Both the position numbers and the translations under genes were made by a program. A DNA stretch of 64,000 nt from Bacteroidales bacterium (GTDB lineage Bacteria > Bacteroidota > Bacteroidia > Bacteroidales > Paludibacteraceae). Where the stretch lies: the NCBI GenBank assembly GCA_015061115.1, contig SUXE01000002.1:225944-289943 (forward strand). The letters are read 5' to 3'. The notes beneath the pieces are model-generated. The model made no database searches and was not told the origin of the DNA. It saw nothing but the letters and a program-made list of their open reading frames with translations. Shown in pieces: positions 9,321 through 20,500 of this stretch (position 1 is its first letter; the number at the start of each line of letters is the position of its first letter).

Positions 9321-9376
9321 ATTATCATATAGAGGAAAAAAGAAAAAAAAGTTATATAAACAAAAAATTATATATC

Positions 9377-9649
9377 ATGAACATTAAGCCATTAGCAGAC
9401 AGAGTGCTTGTAAAGCCTGTCGCAGCAGAAGAGAAGACAGCGGCTGGAATCATCATCCCAGACACTGCAAAAGAGAAACCATTGAAGGGTCAGGTCCTAG
9501 CTATAGGAAATGGCACTAAAGATGAAGAGATGGTAGTGAAAGTTGGCGATACTGTTCTTTACGGAAAGTACGCCGGCACAGAACTTGAGCTTGACGGTGA
9601 GAAGTATTTGATCATGCGCCAGAGTGATATTTTGGCAATCATTGGATAA
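9377..9649 (+). CDS. groS: Co-chaperonin GroES
   Basis: 90 residues starting [15 protein letters not shown]. It contains the mobile-loop segment [18 protein letters not shown], which caps the GroEL ring, and the ending SDILAIIG. The frame is open upstream to 9281, but the family start and length place the ATG at 9377. groEL begins 24 bp downstream, the standard bicistronic heat-shock operon. Confidence 0.97.
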   Translation: MNIKPLADRVLVKPVAAEEKTAAGIIIPDTAKEKPLKGQVLAIGNGTKDEEMVVKVGDTVLYGKYAGTELELDGEKYLIMRQSDILAIIG

Positions 9650-9661
9650 TATAATCATTAA

Positions 9662-11311
<1,650 letters not shown>

Positions 11312-11329
11312 TTCTTCCAACAATATATC

Positions 11330-11366
11330 AAAGCGGTCGGAACAAAAATTCCGACCGCTTTTTTTT
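11330..11366 (+). terminator. Strong terminator of groES-groEL
   Basis: Perfect 13-bp stem AAAGCGGTCGGAA / TTCCGACCGCTTT with a 6-nt loop and an eight-T run. Confidence 0.92.
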
Positions 11367-11383
11367 AGAAAACCAATTCAAAA

Positions 11384-12046
11384 CTACATAGCCAATAATT
11401 TAGCCATTGCTCCACCGCAGAAATGTTCTTTTACAGTTTTTTCTGTTTTTGGACGTACATAATTCAAATCCGCTCCATGATCACATAATGCTTTTAGAAT
11501 TCTAAACAGATCTGACTGTAATTCTGGAGTAAACAATCTGTTGTTATCCTCAACATGAGTGTTATAATTATATGTCGGCAGGATCTGATTTGCCTGCAAA
11601 CAGAATCTCCAAATAGCAGAATTTCCATAAGAATCTACCTTATTTACATCCGCTCCCAGTTCCAACATTCGTTTTAATATCGAGAATGCCCTATCTGCTT
11701 TCTCTTCTGTAGAGAAAAGCTTCAACTTGCGAACTCCATTGTCACTTTCATAAGCATTCCTTCTGCTACACATAACAGCCGCATTTATGGCATCATGTAT
11801 AACAGGAGTACGCCACTCATTACAAGAGGATTCGTCTTCCATAAAATTCAAATCCGCACCGTTATCAATAAGATAGTCACAAATATCAAAAGCACCAACT
11901 TTCAATGCCACCTGTAATGGAGATTGTCCGTCATCCTTTTTTGGCGGTTGTTTTGCAATGCAGTTCACCAAATCAGGTTTAGAATCAATTATCTTTTTAA
12001 CTTCATCAAAACTTTCTGAGCGTATTGCATTAAACAGTTTTTTCAT
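11384..12046 (-). CDS. Ankyrin-repeat protein
   Basis: 220 residues, no signal peptide. Ankyrin units: GQSPLQVALKVGAFDICDYL-IDNGADLNF (~40-70), a degenerate unit with MLELGADVNKVDSYGNSAIW (~130-150), and ALCDHGADLNYV (~185-200). This is a protein-protein interaction scaffold with no enzymatic motif. It is monocistronic, convergent with groEL and facing its terminator. A TATTTTTG box lies 35 bp upstream. Confidence 0.8.
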   Translation of the reverse strand: MKKLFNAIRSESFDEVKKIIDSKPDLVNCIAKQPPKKDDGQSPLQVALKVGAFDICDYLIDNGADLNFMEDESSCNEWRTPVIHDAINAAVMCSRRNAYESDNGVRKLKLFSTEEKADRAFSILKRMLELGADVNKVDSYGNSAIWRFCLQANQILPTYNYNTHVEDNNRLFTPELQSDLFRILKALCDHGADLNYVRPKTEKTVKEHFCGGAMAKLLAM

Positions 12047-12080
12047 ACTTCAACAAATAAGGTAAAAAAATATGTACAGA

Positions 12081-12088
12081 CAAAAATA
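12081..12088 (-). promoter_or_regulatory. -7 box of the ankyrin gene
   Basis: Minus strand reads TATTTTTG (TAnnTTTG) about 35 bp before the ATG. No TTTG was found at the usual spacing. Confidence 0.45.
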
Positions 12089-12104
12089 CGAATTAATTTA
12101 TTTT

Positions 12105-12145
12105 CAAAAAAAGAAGAGTGCGCTTTCTCTCCGAAAACGCACTCT
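12105..12145 (-). terminator. Terminator of the GH11-GH8 xylanase gene
   Basis: Stem AGAGTGCG / CGCACTCT followed on the minus strand by TTCTTTTTTTG, about 70 bp past the stop codon. Confidence 0.75.
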
Positions 12146-12215
12146 ATCAATCTAAAACTAACTAGACTTTTGAAACAACGTGTTTGTAAGATTGTTTCTA
12201 TGTCAAAAACGCATT

Positions 12216-15200
12216 CTATTTCAATACATTGATTTTCTTCACTACCTCTGCAACAGAAGTCTTAACAACAACTGCGTAAGTACCAGCAGGAAGATTAGAT
12301 ACATTAACAGTAGCCTCAGTTGAAACTGCAACTGTGCGGCCCAACATGTCAACAATCTTAACAGACTCAAGATCCTCAGCAATTACATTGATTGCATCAC
12401 TAGCTGGATTTGGAGCGATGACAACACCGTTTGCATTGACATCATCCACAGAACCTGGATCAACCATAATACTAACATTATATAGCTGACATTCGTCAAA
12501 TGCTACAATTGTAGTATCTGTTTTATAAGTCACTCCAAGATACTCAACAGATTTTACGCCCTTGACTTCCTTGTTCTTAATTTCAGGAGCAGGCTTATAG
12601 ATCTTGAAGCTTCCACACAAGTGAAGCATTGCCAAGTAGTGAACCAAACCATCGTAGTAGCGATACTGACCAGTCATCAATTGTCCGTTCCATGCCTTCT
12701 TCAAATTGGTCTTAACCTTTTCATCATTTGCTGGGTCGTCCATCAAAGCGAAGCATCCTACAGCATTTGCACCGCACTCTCCTAGAGTGTACGACTCAGA
12801 ACCTCCAGTACCGTCCCAGTTGAAACGAGCGTGAGAGTAACCATCTTTCTCGAAATGATTGATCAAACGAGTCATCATAGCATTCTGTGTCTTCTTGTCA
12901 GCACCGAACAAGTAATAGTCCATACCTACGTTCATAGCACAACGCATCGCATCATACATGTACTTGTTAGAGTTTGAACTGAATCCTCCGGTTGTAGGCT
13001 GACCATTAAATTCAGAGTAGTCTGCGAACAAGCCAGATGAAGAGTGGCATGATTTCTCCAAGTGTCCACGAGTCGGAGCCAAGCAGCTCTCCCATTTGTC
13101 ATTGTTGCTTTCTGACCATCTTGAGAACAATTCTACAAATGCAGGAAGGTCATAAGAAGGGTCACCGAAGTTCGAGCAGTTGTATGGTTGGAATGTGATG
13201 ATCTTATAAGACTCATTAAACAATGATCCATTGCCATTCTTCCAGAATCTTGACAAACTGTATTGAGCATCCTTAAAGTAAGAAGGTTCATTCCAACGGT
13301 TTGCTGCCAAAAGCAAAGCAGTCACGAAGTACATTTCACCATCAGGTGCACAGTTGGCATCCTGAGCAGAACCGTCAGGGTTACATTTCCACTTGAAATA
13401 TCCATCCCATTGTCCTGATGTATGAAGCATGTGATTCTTTGCGAACTTCCAAAGTTTGTCGAACTCTGTCTTGTGGTTTGTTTGAACACAGATCATCATA
13501 CCATACGACTGACCCTCAGAACGTACATCATTGTTGTTGATATCCTTGATGTAAGCTTCATTTCCATTTTCATAGTAAACCTTGCTATTGTCGTTTCCTT
13601 TGAAGTAGTGATTCCAAAGCTGATCAAGTTTCTCCTGAATCTCCTCATCTGTCTTTCCTAGATAAGTCTTGAATGGAGACGGATAAACACCTGTATAGTA
13701 TGCACCTGATTTCTGTACATTGCCATTATCACATGAAGGTCCGAAATAAGCTCCATTCTCATCGAAGAATGTTGTTCCTCCAGTTATAGGCTGAGGATCA
13801 TCTCCACCACAATCTGTACATGGTTCATCACCACCGATATCACCCTTAGAGAATTCGATATAATCGATATTAGTGTAATCGTTATCAAACTTTATTTTTA
13901 GAGTATGCTCACCCTTTGATAGTGTGATTTTACCCTTAGTCAATGTATAAGTATCCCAATCACCCTTTCCTGTACCTGTGAAAGAAACGGCCTTCTTTCC
14001 GTCAATCTCTATAGAAACCTCAGGATCAGTGCTTCCGTTTGCCATATATGCGCCAAAATTATACTCACCATCCTCCTCAACATTGATAGTATACTTCAAC
14101 CACTCAGAAGCGGCAGTGTAACCTACTGCATATCCACCTGAAACCTTTACGATATCAACACCATCTTCACGATACTGGCTGCCATCGTTCTCATCATCAG
14201 TGTCATAGTAACCGAATCCATTACCTCCCTTATCGTAATTCTCACACTCAAGTTTGCCAGGTATTGCAATTGCTCCCTTGTATGGCTCTTCTGGCTCAGT
14301 TGGTTCTGCAGGAGTAGAAGAACCTCCATGACCAGACTGTCCTTTCCATGTCATAGTTGCGTAAGTGTACTCGATTGAACCTTGACCACCACCAGCTTCA
14401 CACACAATCTTACAATCGTATACACCACCTAGGTTGATGCCATTGCTTTCCCAATTCTTGAAGTGTTCACTTACTGAAATGTGTCCACAAGTACGAGCAG
14501 AAGAACGTACTGCAAACACCTGAGGGAAGTCACAATTTGTACCAGTAATGTTGGCTGCATTGTAACGCATACCCTTATACAATTTATAAGTAGCACCGTC
14601 GACTGTATAGCTACCAACCTGCTGTGAACCATATGGAGTGCCCATTCCATTGTATGAGTCGTCTACAATATAGTACTCAATCAATGGCTCTTTTGTCCAA
14701 CCATAAACACCGATGTATGAGTATCCACCAGCATTACCAGTCTTAGTATAGTTGTAATCAGCAGTGATGTCACCAAGATCCTTATAGCTCTTTTTTGCGC
14801 TACCATCATAGTAACCCACACGAGCTAGATAGTCACCCGAATTACCCCACTCAGCCTTGAAAGCACAATCAGCGTCACCTCCGAAGAATGTCATTGAACC
14901 CTGACCTTCATTTTCTCTCCAAAGCTCATAGTTGTATCCGTTTCCTATGTTCTGGATTCCATTTTTAGTGACTTTTGTACCACCAGTGTATTTGTCTTTC
15001 TTTGAGCATGGATCAACAGGCTCTGAACTAGACGAACCACCATTGTTTGTGCCACCATTGTTGATGTCACCACCATTGTTGTTATTGCCACCATTATTGG
15101 TGTTACCACCGTTGTTTCCAGAGTTGCTGCCGGCATCATTTCCGTCGCCAGAATCGCTGTTGATTTCCATTGTAGCATACTTGAAATCAACATATCCCTT

Positions 15201-15920
15201 TCCGCCTCCGGCTTCAGCCAAGATTTGAGCCTCCATCAAACCGCCTAGTTGTAGACCCAATTTCTTCCACTGTCTAAAGTGCTCAGAAATATGGATAGTA
15301 CCACACTGACGACGAGACTGACGGATACTGAAGATCTGTGTAAATGTAGAGTTACCCCACTTAGACTCTCCTGTTCGAGTACCTGTCCAAACAGCATAAT
15401 CTTCACCATCGACCTTAATTGTTCCTACCTTTCTTCCAATGTAAGAACCACCTGGAGTTCCACGGTCATGCAACCAGTCGTCTACAATATAATACTCGAT
15501 TTGAGGATTGTCCATCCAACCATAGATTCCTACGTAAGAGTAAGAACCTCCATCATCACCCGACTTTGTAAACTGGTAGTTAACCACCAAATTACCTCCA
15601 AGATTATCAACCGATGGTTTGTTACCCCACGATTTACCAACACGACCTAAGTAGTCACCAGCATTATTCCATTCGGCCTTGAATGCAGCTTCCTGGTTGT
15701 AAAGGGTAATTGATCCTGAGCCGCCGCCATTACGCCACAACTCATAACTGTAACCAGACTGGGTGTTTCCAGTTTGCTGGTTTCTTCCGTTGAATTCGAT
15801 TTTCTGTCCACTACCTACATTAGGAGTCACAGAGCACGGATCCACTGCGAAAACAGTGCCTGGTGCAAGCAACAGGTATGCTGCGAAAGCACCAAACAAT
15901 CGTTTAGAATTGATTTTCAT
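12216..15920 (-). CDS. T9SS-secreted multi-catalytic xylanase: GH11-GH11-CBM6-GH8-CTD
   Basis: 1234 residues. Signal peptide 1-25. GH11 module ~28-253, with likely nucleophile Glu142 (IEYYIVDD) and acid/base Glu236 (LAEAGGGKG). Asn/Gly-rich linker 254-300. Second GH11 ~304-525 with Glu415 and Glu508. CBM6 ~548-690 (LECENYDKGG start, DYTNIDYIEF end). GH8 ~716-1110 with proton donor Glu802 in VRSEGQSYGMM and probable base Asp990 (YMYDAMR). T9SS type A sorting domain ~1160-1234 (IAPNPASDAI, LPAGTYAVVVK). GH11 enzymes are endo-xylanases. The GH8 resembles xylanases or reducing-end exo-oligoxylanases, so the protein may both cut and trim xylan at the cell surface. The GH8 is nearly identical to that of the protein at 17581-20853. 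Domain calls are firm; the exact GH8 specificity is not. Confidence 0.92.
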   Translation of the reverse strand: MKINSKRLFGAFAAYLLLAPGTVFAVDPCSVTPNVGSGQKIEFNGRNQQTGNTQSGYSYELWRNGGGSGSITLYNQEAAFKAEWNNAGDYLGRVGKSWGNKPSVDNLGGNLVVNYQFTKSGDDGGSYSYVGIYGWMDNPQIEYYIVDDWLHDRGTPGGSYIGRKVGTIKVDGEDYAVWTGTRTGESKWGNSTFTQIFSIRQSRRQCGTIHISEHFRQWKKLGLQLGGLMEAQILAEAGGGKGYVDFKYATMEINSDSGDGNDAGSNSGNNGGNTNNGGNNNNGGDINNGGTNNGGSSSSEPVDPCSKKDKYTGGTKVTKNGIQNIGNGYNYELWRENEGQGSMTFFGGDADCAFKAEWGNSGDYLARVGYYDGSAKKSYKDLGDITADYNYTKTGNAGGYSYIGVYGWTKEPLIEYYIVDDSYNGMGTPYGSQQVGSYTVDGATYKLYKGMRYNAANITGTNCDFPQVFAVRSSARTCGHISVSEHFKNWESNGINLGGVYDCKIVCEAGGGQGSIEYTYATMTWKGQSGHGGSSTPAEPTEPEEPYKGAIAIPGKLECENYDKGGNGFGYYDTDDENDGSQYREDGVDIVKVSGGYAVGYTAASEWLKYTINVEEDGEYNFGAYMANGSTDPEVSIEIDGKKAVSFTGTGKGDWDTYTLTKGKITLSKGEHTLKIKFDNDYTNIDYIEFSKGDIGGDEPCTDCGGDDPQPITGGTTFFDENGAYFGPSCDNGNVQKSGAYYTGVYPSPFKTYLGKTDEEIQEKLDQLWNHYFKGNDNSKVYYENGNEAYIKDINNNDVRSEGQSYGMMICVQTNHKTEFDKLWKFAKNHMLHTSGQWDGYFKWKCNPDGSAQDANCAPDGEMYFVTALLLAANRWNEPSYFKDAQYSLSRFWKNGNGSLFNESYKIITFQPYNCSNFGDPSYDLPAFVELFSRWSESNNDKWESCLAPTRGHLEKSCHSSSGLFADYSEFNGQPTTGGFSSNSNKYMYDAMRCAMNVGMDYYLFGADKKTQNAMMTRLINHFEKDGYSHARFNWDGTGGSESYTLGECGANAVGCFALMDDPANDEKVKTNLKKAWNGQLMTGQYRYYDGLVHYLAMLHLCGSFKIYKPAPEIKNKEVKGVKSVEYLGVTYKTDTTIVAFDECQLYNVSIMVDPGSVDDVNANGVVIAPNPASDAINVIAEDLESVKIVDMLGRTVAVSTEATVNVSNLPAGTYAVVVKTSVAEVVKKINVLK

Positions 15921-16024
15921 TGTGTTTTATTATTTAGAGTTTAGAGGATAGTCCGCTGACTATCATTTTAATTCAAGTTGTATCCTCAAACAGACATTTT
16001 TTCTGTTTGGCAATTAAAGAGTTT

Positions 16025-17503
16025 TTACTTTGCGATGCTTACCTTTTTGTAGTACTCTCCATTTGATGTGACAGCAACTACAACGTAAACACCTGCCCTT
16101 ACATTTTCTACATTCAAGACGTCTCCCTCCACATCAGAAATCGGCAATCCTGTCATACCAATCAGTCTGACTTGTTTAACGTCGTTCAAAGAGACCACTC
16201 TAATAGTGTTGTTATCGTAAACCAGTTCAAATTCAGGGACAGAGGATTCAATTTCATGAGTCGTATTTGTCGACTTGAATTTAACGAAATCAATATTCGT
16301 GTAATCATTATTGAATACCAATCTCATCGTATGCGTGCCCTCTGTCAAAGTCACCTTACCCTCTGCCAATGTATAAGTATCCCAATCATTTCTTACACTT
16401 TTGCCAGTCAAAGAGCAAGTATCCTGACCATCAAATATCAAATCAATCTTAGGAGCAGAGTTTCCATTCGCCATACTTGCCTCAACGGTATACTCATCAT
16501 CATCATCAACATTTATGGTGTATTCCAACCACTCCCCTTTTTTTGTATATCCGACAGCATAACCATCAGAAGTTTCAACAATGTCTACACCATCATTTCT
16601 GTAAACCGCCCCATCATTCTTACGGTCTGAATCATAATAAGCCACGTTATAACCACCCTTATCATAATCCTCGACCTCAACAATACCAGGAATTGCGATA
16701 GTATCCTTGAACGGAGCTCTCTCTTCTGGAATAAAAGGACCATTTTCGTCTCCAATCCACATAGTGGCATAATGATAATCAATGGTTCCTTTGTCGCCTC
16801 CTGTTTCAATTGCGATCTTGCAATCATAAAGAGGGCCAGTCTTTATTCCCAGTTTTTCCCATGCTCTGAAATGTTCAGAGACGGAAATATGTCCACATTT
16901 GCGTGTGCCACCCTGACGGATAGAAAACACCTGCGTAAAATTATCAGTGTCTTTCATAACCGATGGCATGTTCATCATCGTACCTTTGTAGATGTTATAT
17001 GTCGCGCCATCAATTACCGCTGAACCAATTTTAGTCGTATTCCAAGGATCAGTCATACGATTGTATGAATCATCACAAATATAGAATTCAACCAATGGGT
17101 CCTTCGACCATCCATATACACCAATCAAAGAATAGTCGTAGCTCGACCCTGTTTTCGTGTAGGAATATTCAGCATGAATATCACCATCCAAATCTTTATA
17201 AGATGGAGTATTCTCTTCCTCCTTTCCCCAAAAATACCCGACTCTAGCAATAAAATCTCCCGACTCATTCCATTCCGCCTTGAAAGCACAATCAGCATCA
17301 TCATAAACTGTGACCTTGCCATTTTTACCTTTATACCATAGTTCACAGTTAAACCCATTGTCGAGAGGGTAATTATCCTTTTCTGTATAGACTGTTCCTT
17401 CACTCAACTTAGTCTTCATTTCACAAGGATCTACTGCAAATGTAGAAACCACATTTGAAACGACAAAAAAGAATGCTATTATGAGTGTTGGAATTTGTCT
17501 CAT
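16025..17503 (-). CDS. T9SS-secreted GH11 xylanase with CBM6
   Basis: 492 residues. Signal peptide ~1-23 (STFA cut). GH11 ~26-252 with Glu139 (LVEFYICDD) and Glu233 (IETGGDKG) as the expected catalytic pair, and HISVSEHFRAWEKLG near the end. CBM6 ~265-410 opens IPGIVEVEDYDKGG and closes with DYTNIDFVKF. T9SS-type C-terminal beta domain ~425-492 ending YYKKVSIAK; this tail lacks the usual PNP motif but keeps RAGVYVVVA. The enzyme should be an endo-1,4-beta-xylanase. Its GH11 resembles the second GH11 of the 1234-residue neighbour more than the first. It lies between two larger xylanolytic genes in the same orientation and may be cotranscribed, although a TATATTTG box lies just upstream. Confidence 0.9.
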   Translation of the reverse strand: MRQIPTLIIAFFFVVSNVVSTFAVDPCEMKTKLSEGTVYTEKDNYPLDNGFNCELWYKGKNGKVTVYDDADCAFKAEWNESGDFIARVGYFWGKEEENTPSYKDLDGDIHAEYSYTKTGSSYDYSLIGVYGWSKDPLVEFYICDDSYNRMTDPWNTTKIGSAVIDGATYNIYKGTMMNMPSVMKDTDNFTQVFSIRQGGTRKCGHISVSEHFRAWEKLGIKTGPLYDCKIAIETGGDKGTIDYHYATMWIGDENGPFIPEERAPFKDTIAIPGIVEVEDYDKGGYNVAYYDSDRKNDGAVYRNDGVDIVETSDGYAVGYTKKGEWLEYTINVDDDDEYTVEASMANGNSAPKIDLIFDGQDTCSLTGKSVRNDWDTYTLAEGKVTLTEGTHTMRLVFNNDYTNIDFVKFKSTNTTHEIESSVPEFELVYDNNTIRVVSLNDVKQVRLIGMTGLPISDVEGDVLNVENVRAGVYVVVAVTSNGEYYKKVSIAK

Positions 17504-17532
17504 GGCTAATTAGTGCTAGTTGATTCAAATTC

Positions 17533-17573
17533 CAAATATAAGTGTTATGACGGGAAATTCACCGTCATAACAC
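17533..17573 (-). promoter_or_regulatory. Hairpin plus -7 box between xylanase genes
   Basis: A 12-bp perfect stem GTGTTATGACGG/CCGTCATAACAC (17542-17573) lies just after the CE4-GH8 gene. On the minus strand it is followed by TATATTTG (17533-17540), which fits TAnnTTTG. It may partly terminate upstream reads and restart transcription for the GH11-CBM6 gene. Confidence 0.5.
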
Positions 17574-17580
17574 ATTTTTT

Positions 17581-20500
17581 TTATCTTTTGATCATAACTT
17601 TCTTGATAAATTGTGCTTTTTCAGTAGAAATCACTGCCATATATACTCCAGCTGGTAGTGTTGCCACACTGATCACAGACTCATTTGTCGAAATGACCTT
17701 ATTACCAATCATGTCAATGATCTCAACAGACTTGATTTCCTCGTCTGCCACAATTTCAATCTGTGTAGACGCTGGATTTGGCACAATTACAAGTCCATTT
17801 GCGTCAACATTGTCAACATCAGCAAGAACAACTTTTACATTGTATAACTGACACTTCTCAAAAGAATAGAATGATTGCTCAGAATAAGTGTTACCATTGT
17901 ACTCAAATGGAATCTTCGCAACCTCTATTGTCTTCGATTCTACACTTGGAGCTGGCTTATAGATCTTGAAGCTTCCACACAAGTGAAGCATTGCCAAGTA
18001 GTGAACCAAACCATCGTAGTAGCGGTACTGACCAGTCATCAATTGTCCGTTCCATGCCTTCTTCAAATTGGTCTTAACCTTTTCATCATTTGCAGGGTCG
18101 TCCATCAAAGCAAAGCATCCTACAGCATTTGCACCGCACTCTCCTAGAGTGTATGACTCAGAACCGCCAGTTCCGTCCCAGTTGAAACGAGCATGAGAAT
18201 AACCGTCTTTCTCGAAATGATTGATCAAACGAGTCATCATAGCATTCTGAGTCGTCTTGTCAGCACCGAACAAGTAATAGTCCATACCTACGTTCATAGC
18301 GCAACGCATTGCATCATACATGTACTTGTTTGAGTTTTCACTGAATCCTCCAGTTGTAGGCTGACCATTAAATTCAGAATAGTCTGCGAACAAACCTGAT
18401 GAAGAGTGGCATGATTTCTCCAAGTGACCACGAGTTGGAGCCAAGCAGCTCTCCCATTTTTCGTTGTTGCTTTCTGACCATCTTGAGAACAATTCTACAA
18501 ATGCAGGAAGGTCATAAGAAGGGTCACCGAAGTTCGAGCAGTTGTATGGTTGGAATGTGATGATCTTATAAGACTCATTAAACAATGATCCATTGCCATT
18601 CTTCCAGAATCTTGACAAACTGTATTGAGCATCCTTAAAGTAAGAAGGTTCATTCCAACGGTTTGCTGCCAAAAGCAAAGCAGTCACGAAGTACATTTCA
18701 CCATCAGGTGCACAGTTGGCATCCTGAGCAGAACCGTCAGGGTTACATTTCCACTTGAAATATCCATCCCATTGTCCTGATGTATGAAGCATGTGATTCT
18801 TTGCGAACTTCCAAAGTTTGTCGAACTCTGTCTTGTGGTTTGTTTGAACACAGATCATCATACCATACGACTGACCCTCAGAACGTACATCATTGTTGTT
18901 GATATCCTTGATGTAAGCTTCATTTCCATTTTCATAGTAAACCTTGCTGTTGTCGTTTCCTTTGAAGTAGTGATTCCAAAGTTTATCTAGTTTATCCTGA
19001 ATTTCCTCATCTGTTTTTCCAAGATAAGTTTTGAAAGGAGAAGGGTAAACACCAGTATAGTATGCACCTGATTTCTGTACATTTCCATCATCACATGATG
19101 GACCGAAATATGCTCCATTCTCATCAAAGAAAGCACCTCCAGTATTTGGTTGAGGATCTCCACTACCACAATCTGTACATGGTTCCTCACCACTACCACC
19201 ACAATTCTCTACCTTTATAGATGATGTTTGAGCCAATACCTTACCTCTTGAGTTTGTGATTGTCAACATACCAGTACCTGCTGCTTTTGGTTTCCAATCA
19301 ATAGAACCAGCCGCATTGATACCATCTTTGATTGTATATCCAGCCACACCACTGAACTCTACATAGTTGACATTACATCCAGCACCATCGTTTGTCGACT
19401 TGACAAACAATCTCATCTTGCTTGTCGATACAGGATCAAATGTAGCATTGAAATCGTGACCTACAGTTTTTCCTGTATAGGCAGTCTTCCAAGAACCACT
19501 CTCATCATACTGAACCTCAAATCCTGTAATTGTGCTATATTCAGTGCACTCATCAATCATGATGCCACCGACAGTCTGAGTTTTACCGAAGTTGAACTCA
19601 ACCCACTCATCAGAACCGCTCATTGATCCCCAACGGCTGCTTCCTCCGTGGTTGCCATCATCACTTAGGATATTGTCAACTACCCAATAAGGATTGTCTG
19701 CTGTCTCACCCCACTCAGATGAAGCCTTTACACTAGATACAGAAACCTCTGTCGAGCTTGATCCTGTACCCCAATTTAGAGTGTATGTTCTGTCAGCAAC
19801 GTCTCCAGTCATTGTCCAAGACACTTTGTAAGTAGAGTCTTTACAGTACTGAGTAGCAGAAGTGGATACTTGGAACTTAGGTTCTTCCACTGCAGGTTTT
19901 CCAGAACCCACAACGATCTCTCCACCGTTTGGAACAGCTTTGAAATATACATATCCATCCAAAACCTCAAACTCAAGTTCGTTGTCCCCCTGAGTTACTT
20001 TTAGATCAGACCAACCGTCCTGCATAGGGACACGTACCGACAATGGATAATCCCAGTTGCAAATTTTTGTGTCCAAATTCACAGTCAACGAATATGTCTC
20101 ACTTGAAGAATCTCCTCCAGTCTTCGTGAACTTAGCATTATCACGCTCCTTTAGATACATGATAGCATCACGAGCTGTACATACCCAATAATTTTTTCTA
20201 TTAGTGTCCAACCATTTTAGTGTTCCGTTGAATGCGTCCGGACTTGTAGGAGAATAACCTCCATTCATTTCATATCCTTGAATACCATGTATCAAGAATA
20301 CCATCCAACCTCCATTTGCTCCAGAACATCTGCTAGTAAATCCACTCTCATCTTTTATACCCTGAGAACCACAAATGGCACAATCGAAACGAGCCAAATT
20401 AGTTGGAGACTTAGGATTAGTCTGTCCGCCACAGATACGTCCACCGATATAATAGTTAAGAGTGTTGTTTATCTCGTTACAATTCGGATAAGCAAGAGTC

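Noticed and set aside
9281..9376. Extension of GroES
   Set aside because: It covers the upstream terminator hairpin, and GroES is ~90 residues.
9227..9376. tRNA gene or CIRCE-type element before groES
   Set aside because: No cloverleaf and no 9-bp CIRCE inverted repeat; the hairpin there reads as a terminator.
15040..15170. Possible CRISPR-like repeat
   Set aside because: The repeated CCACCATTGTT-type words are the coding DNA of an Asn/Gly-rich linker without unique spacers.
14932..15228. Pro/Leu-rich plus-strand ORF
   Set aside because: Antisense shadow of the Asn/Gly linker in the xylanase gene.
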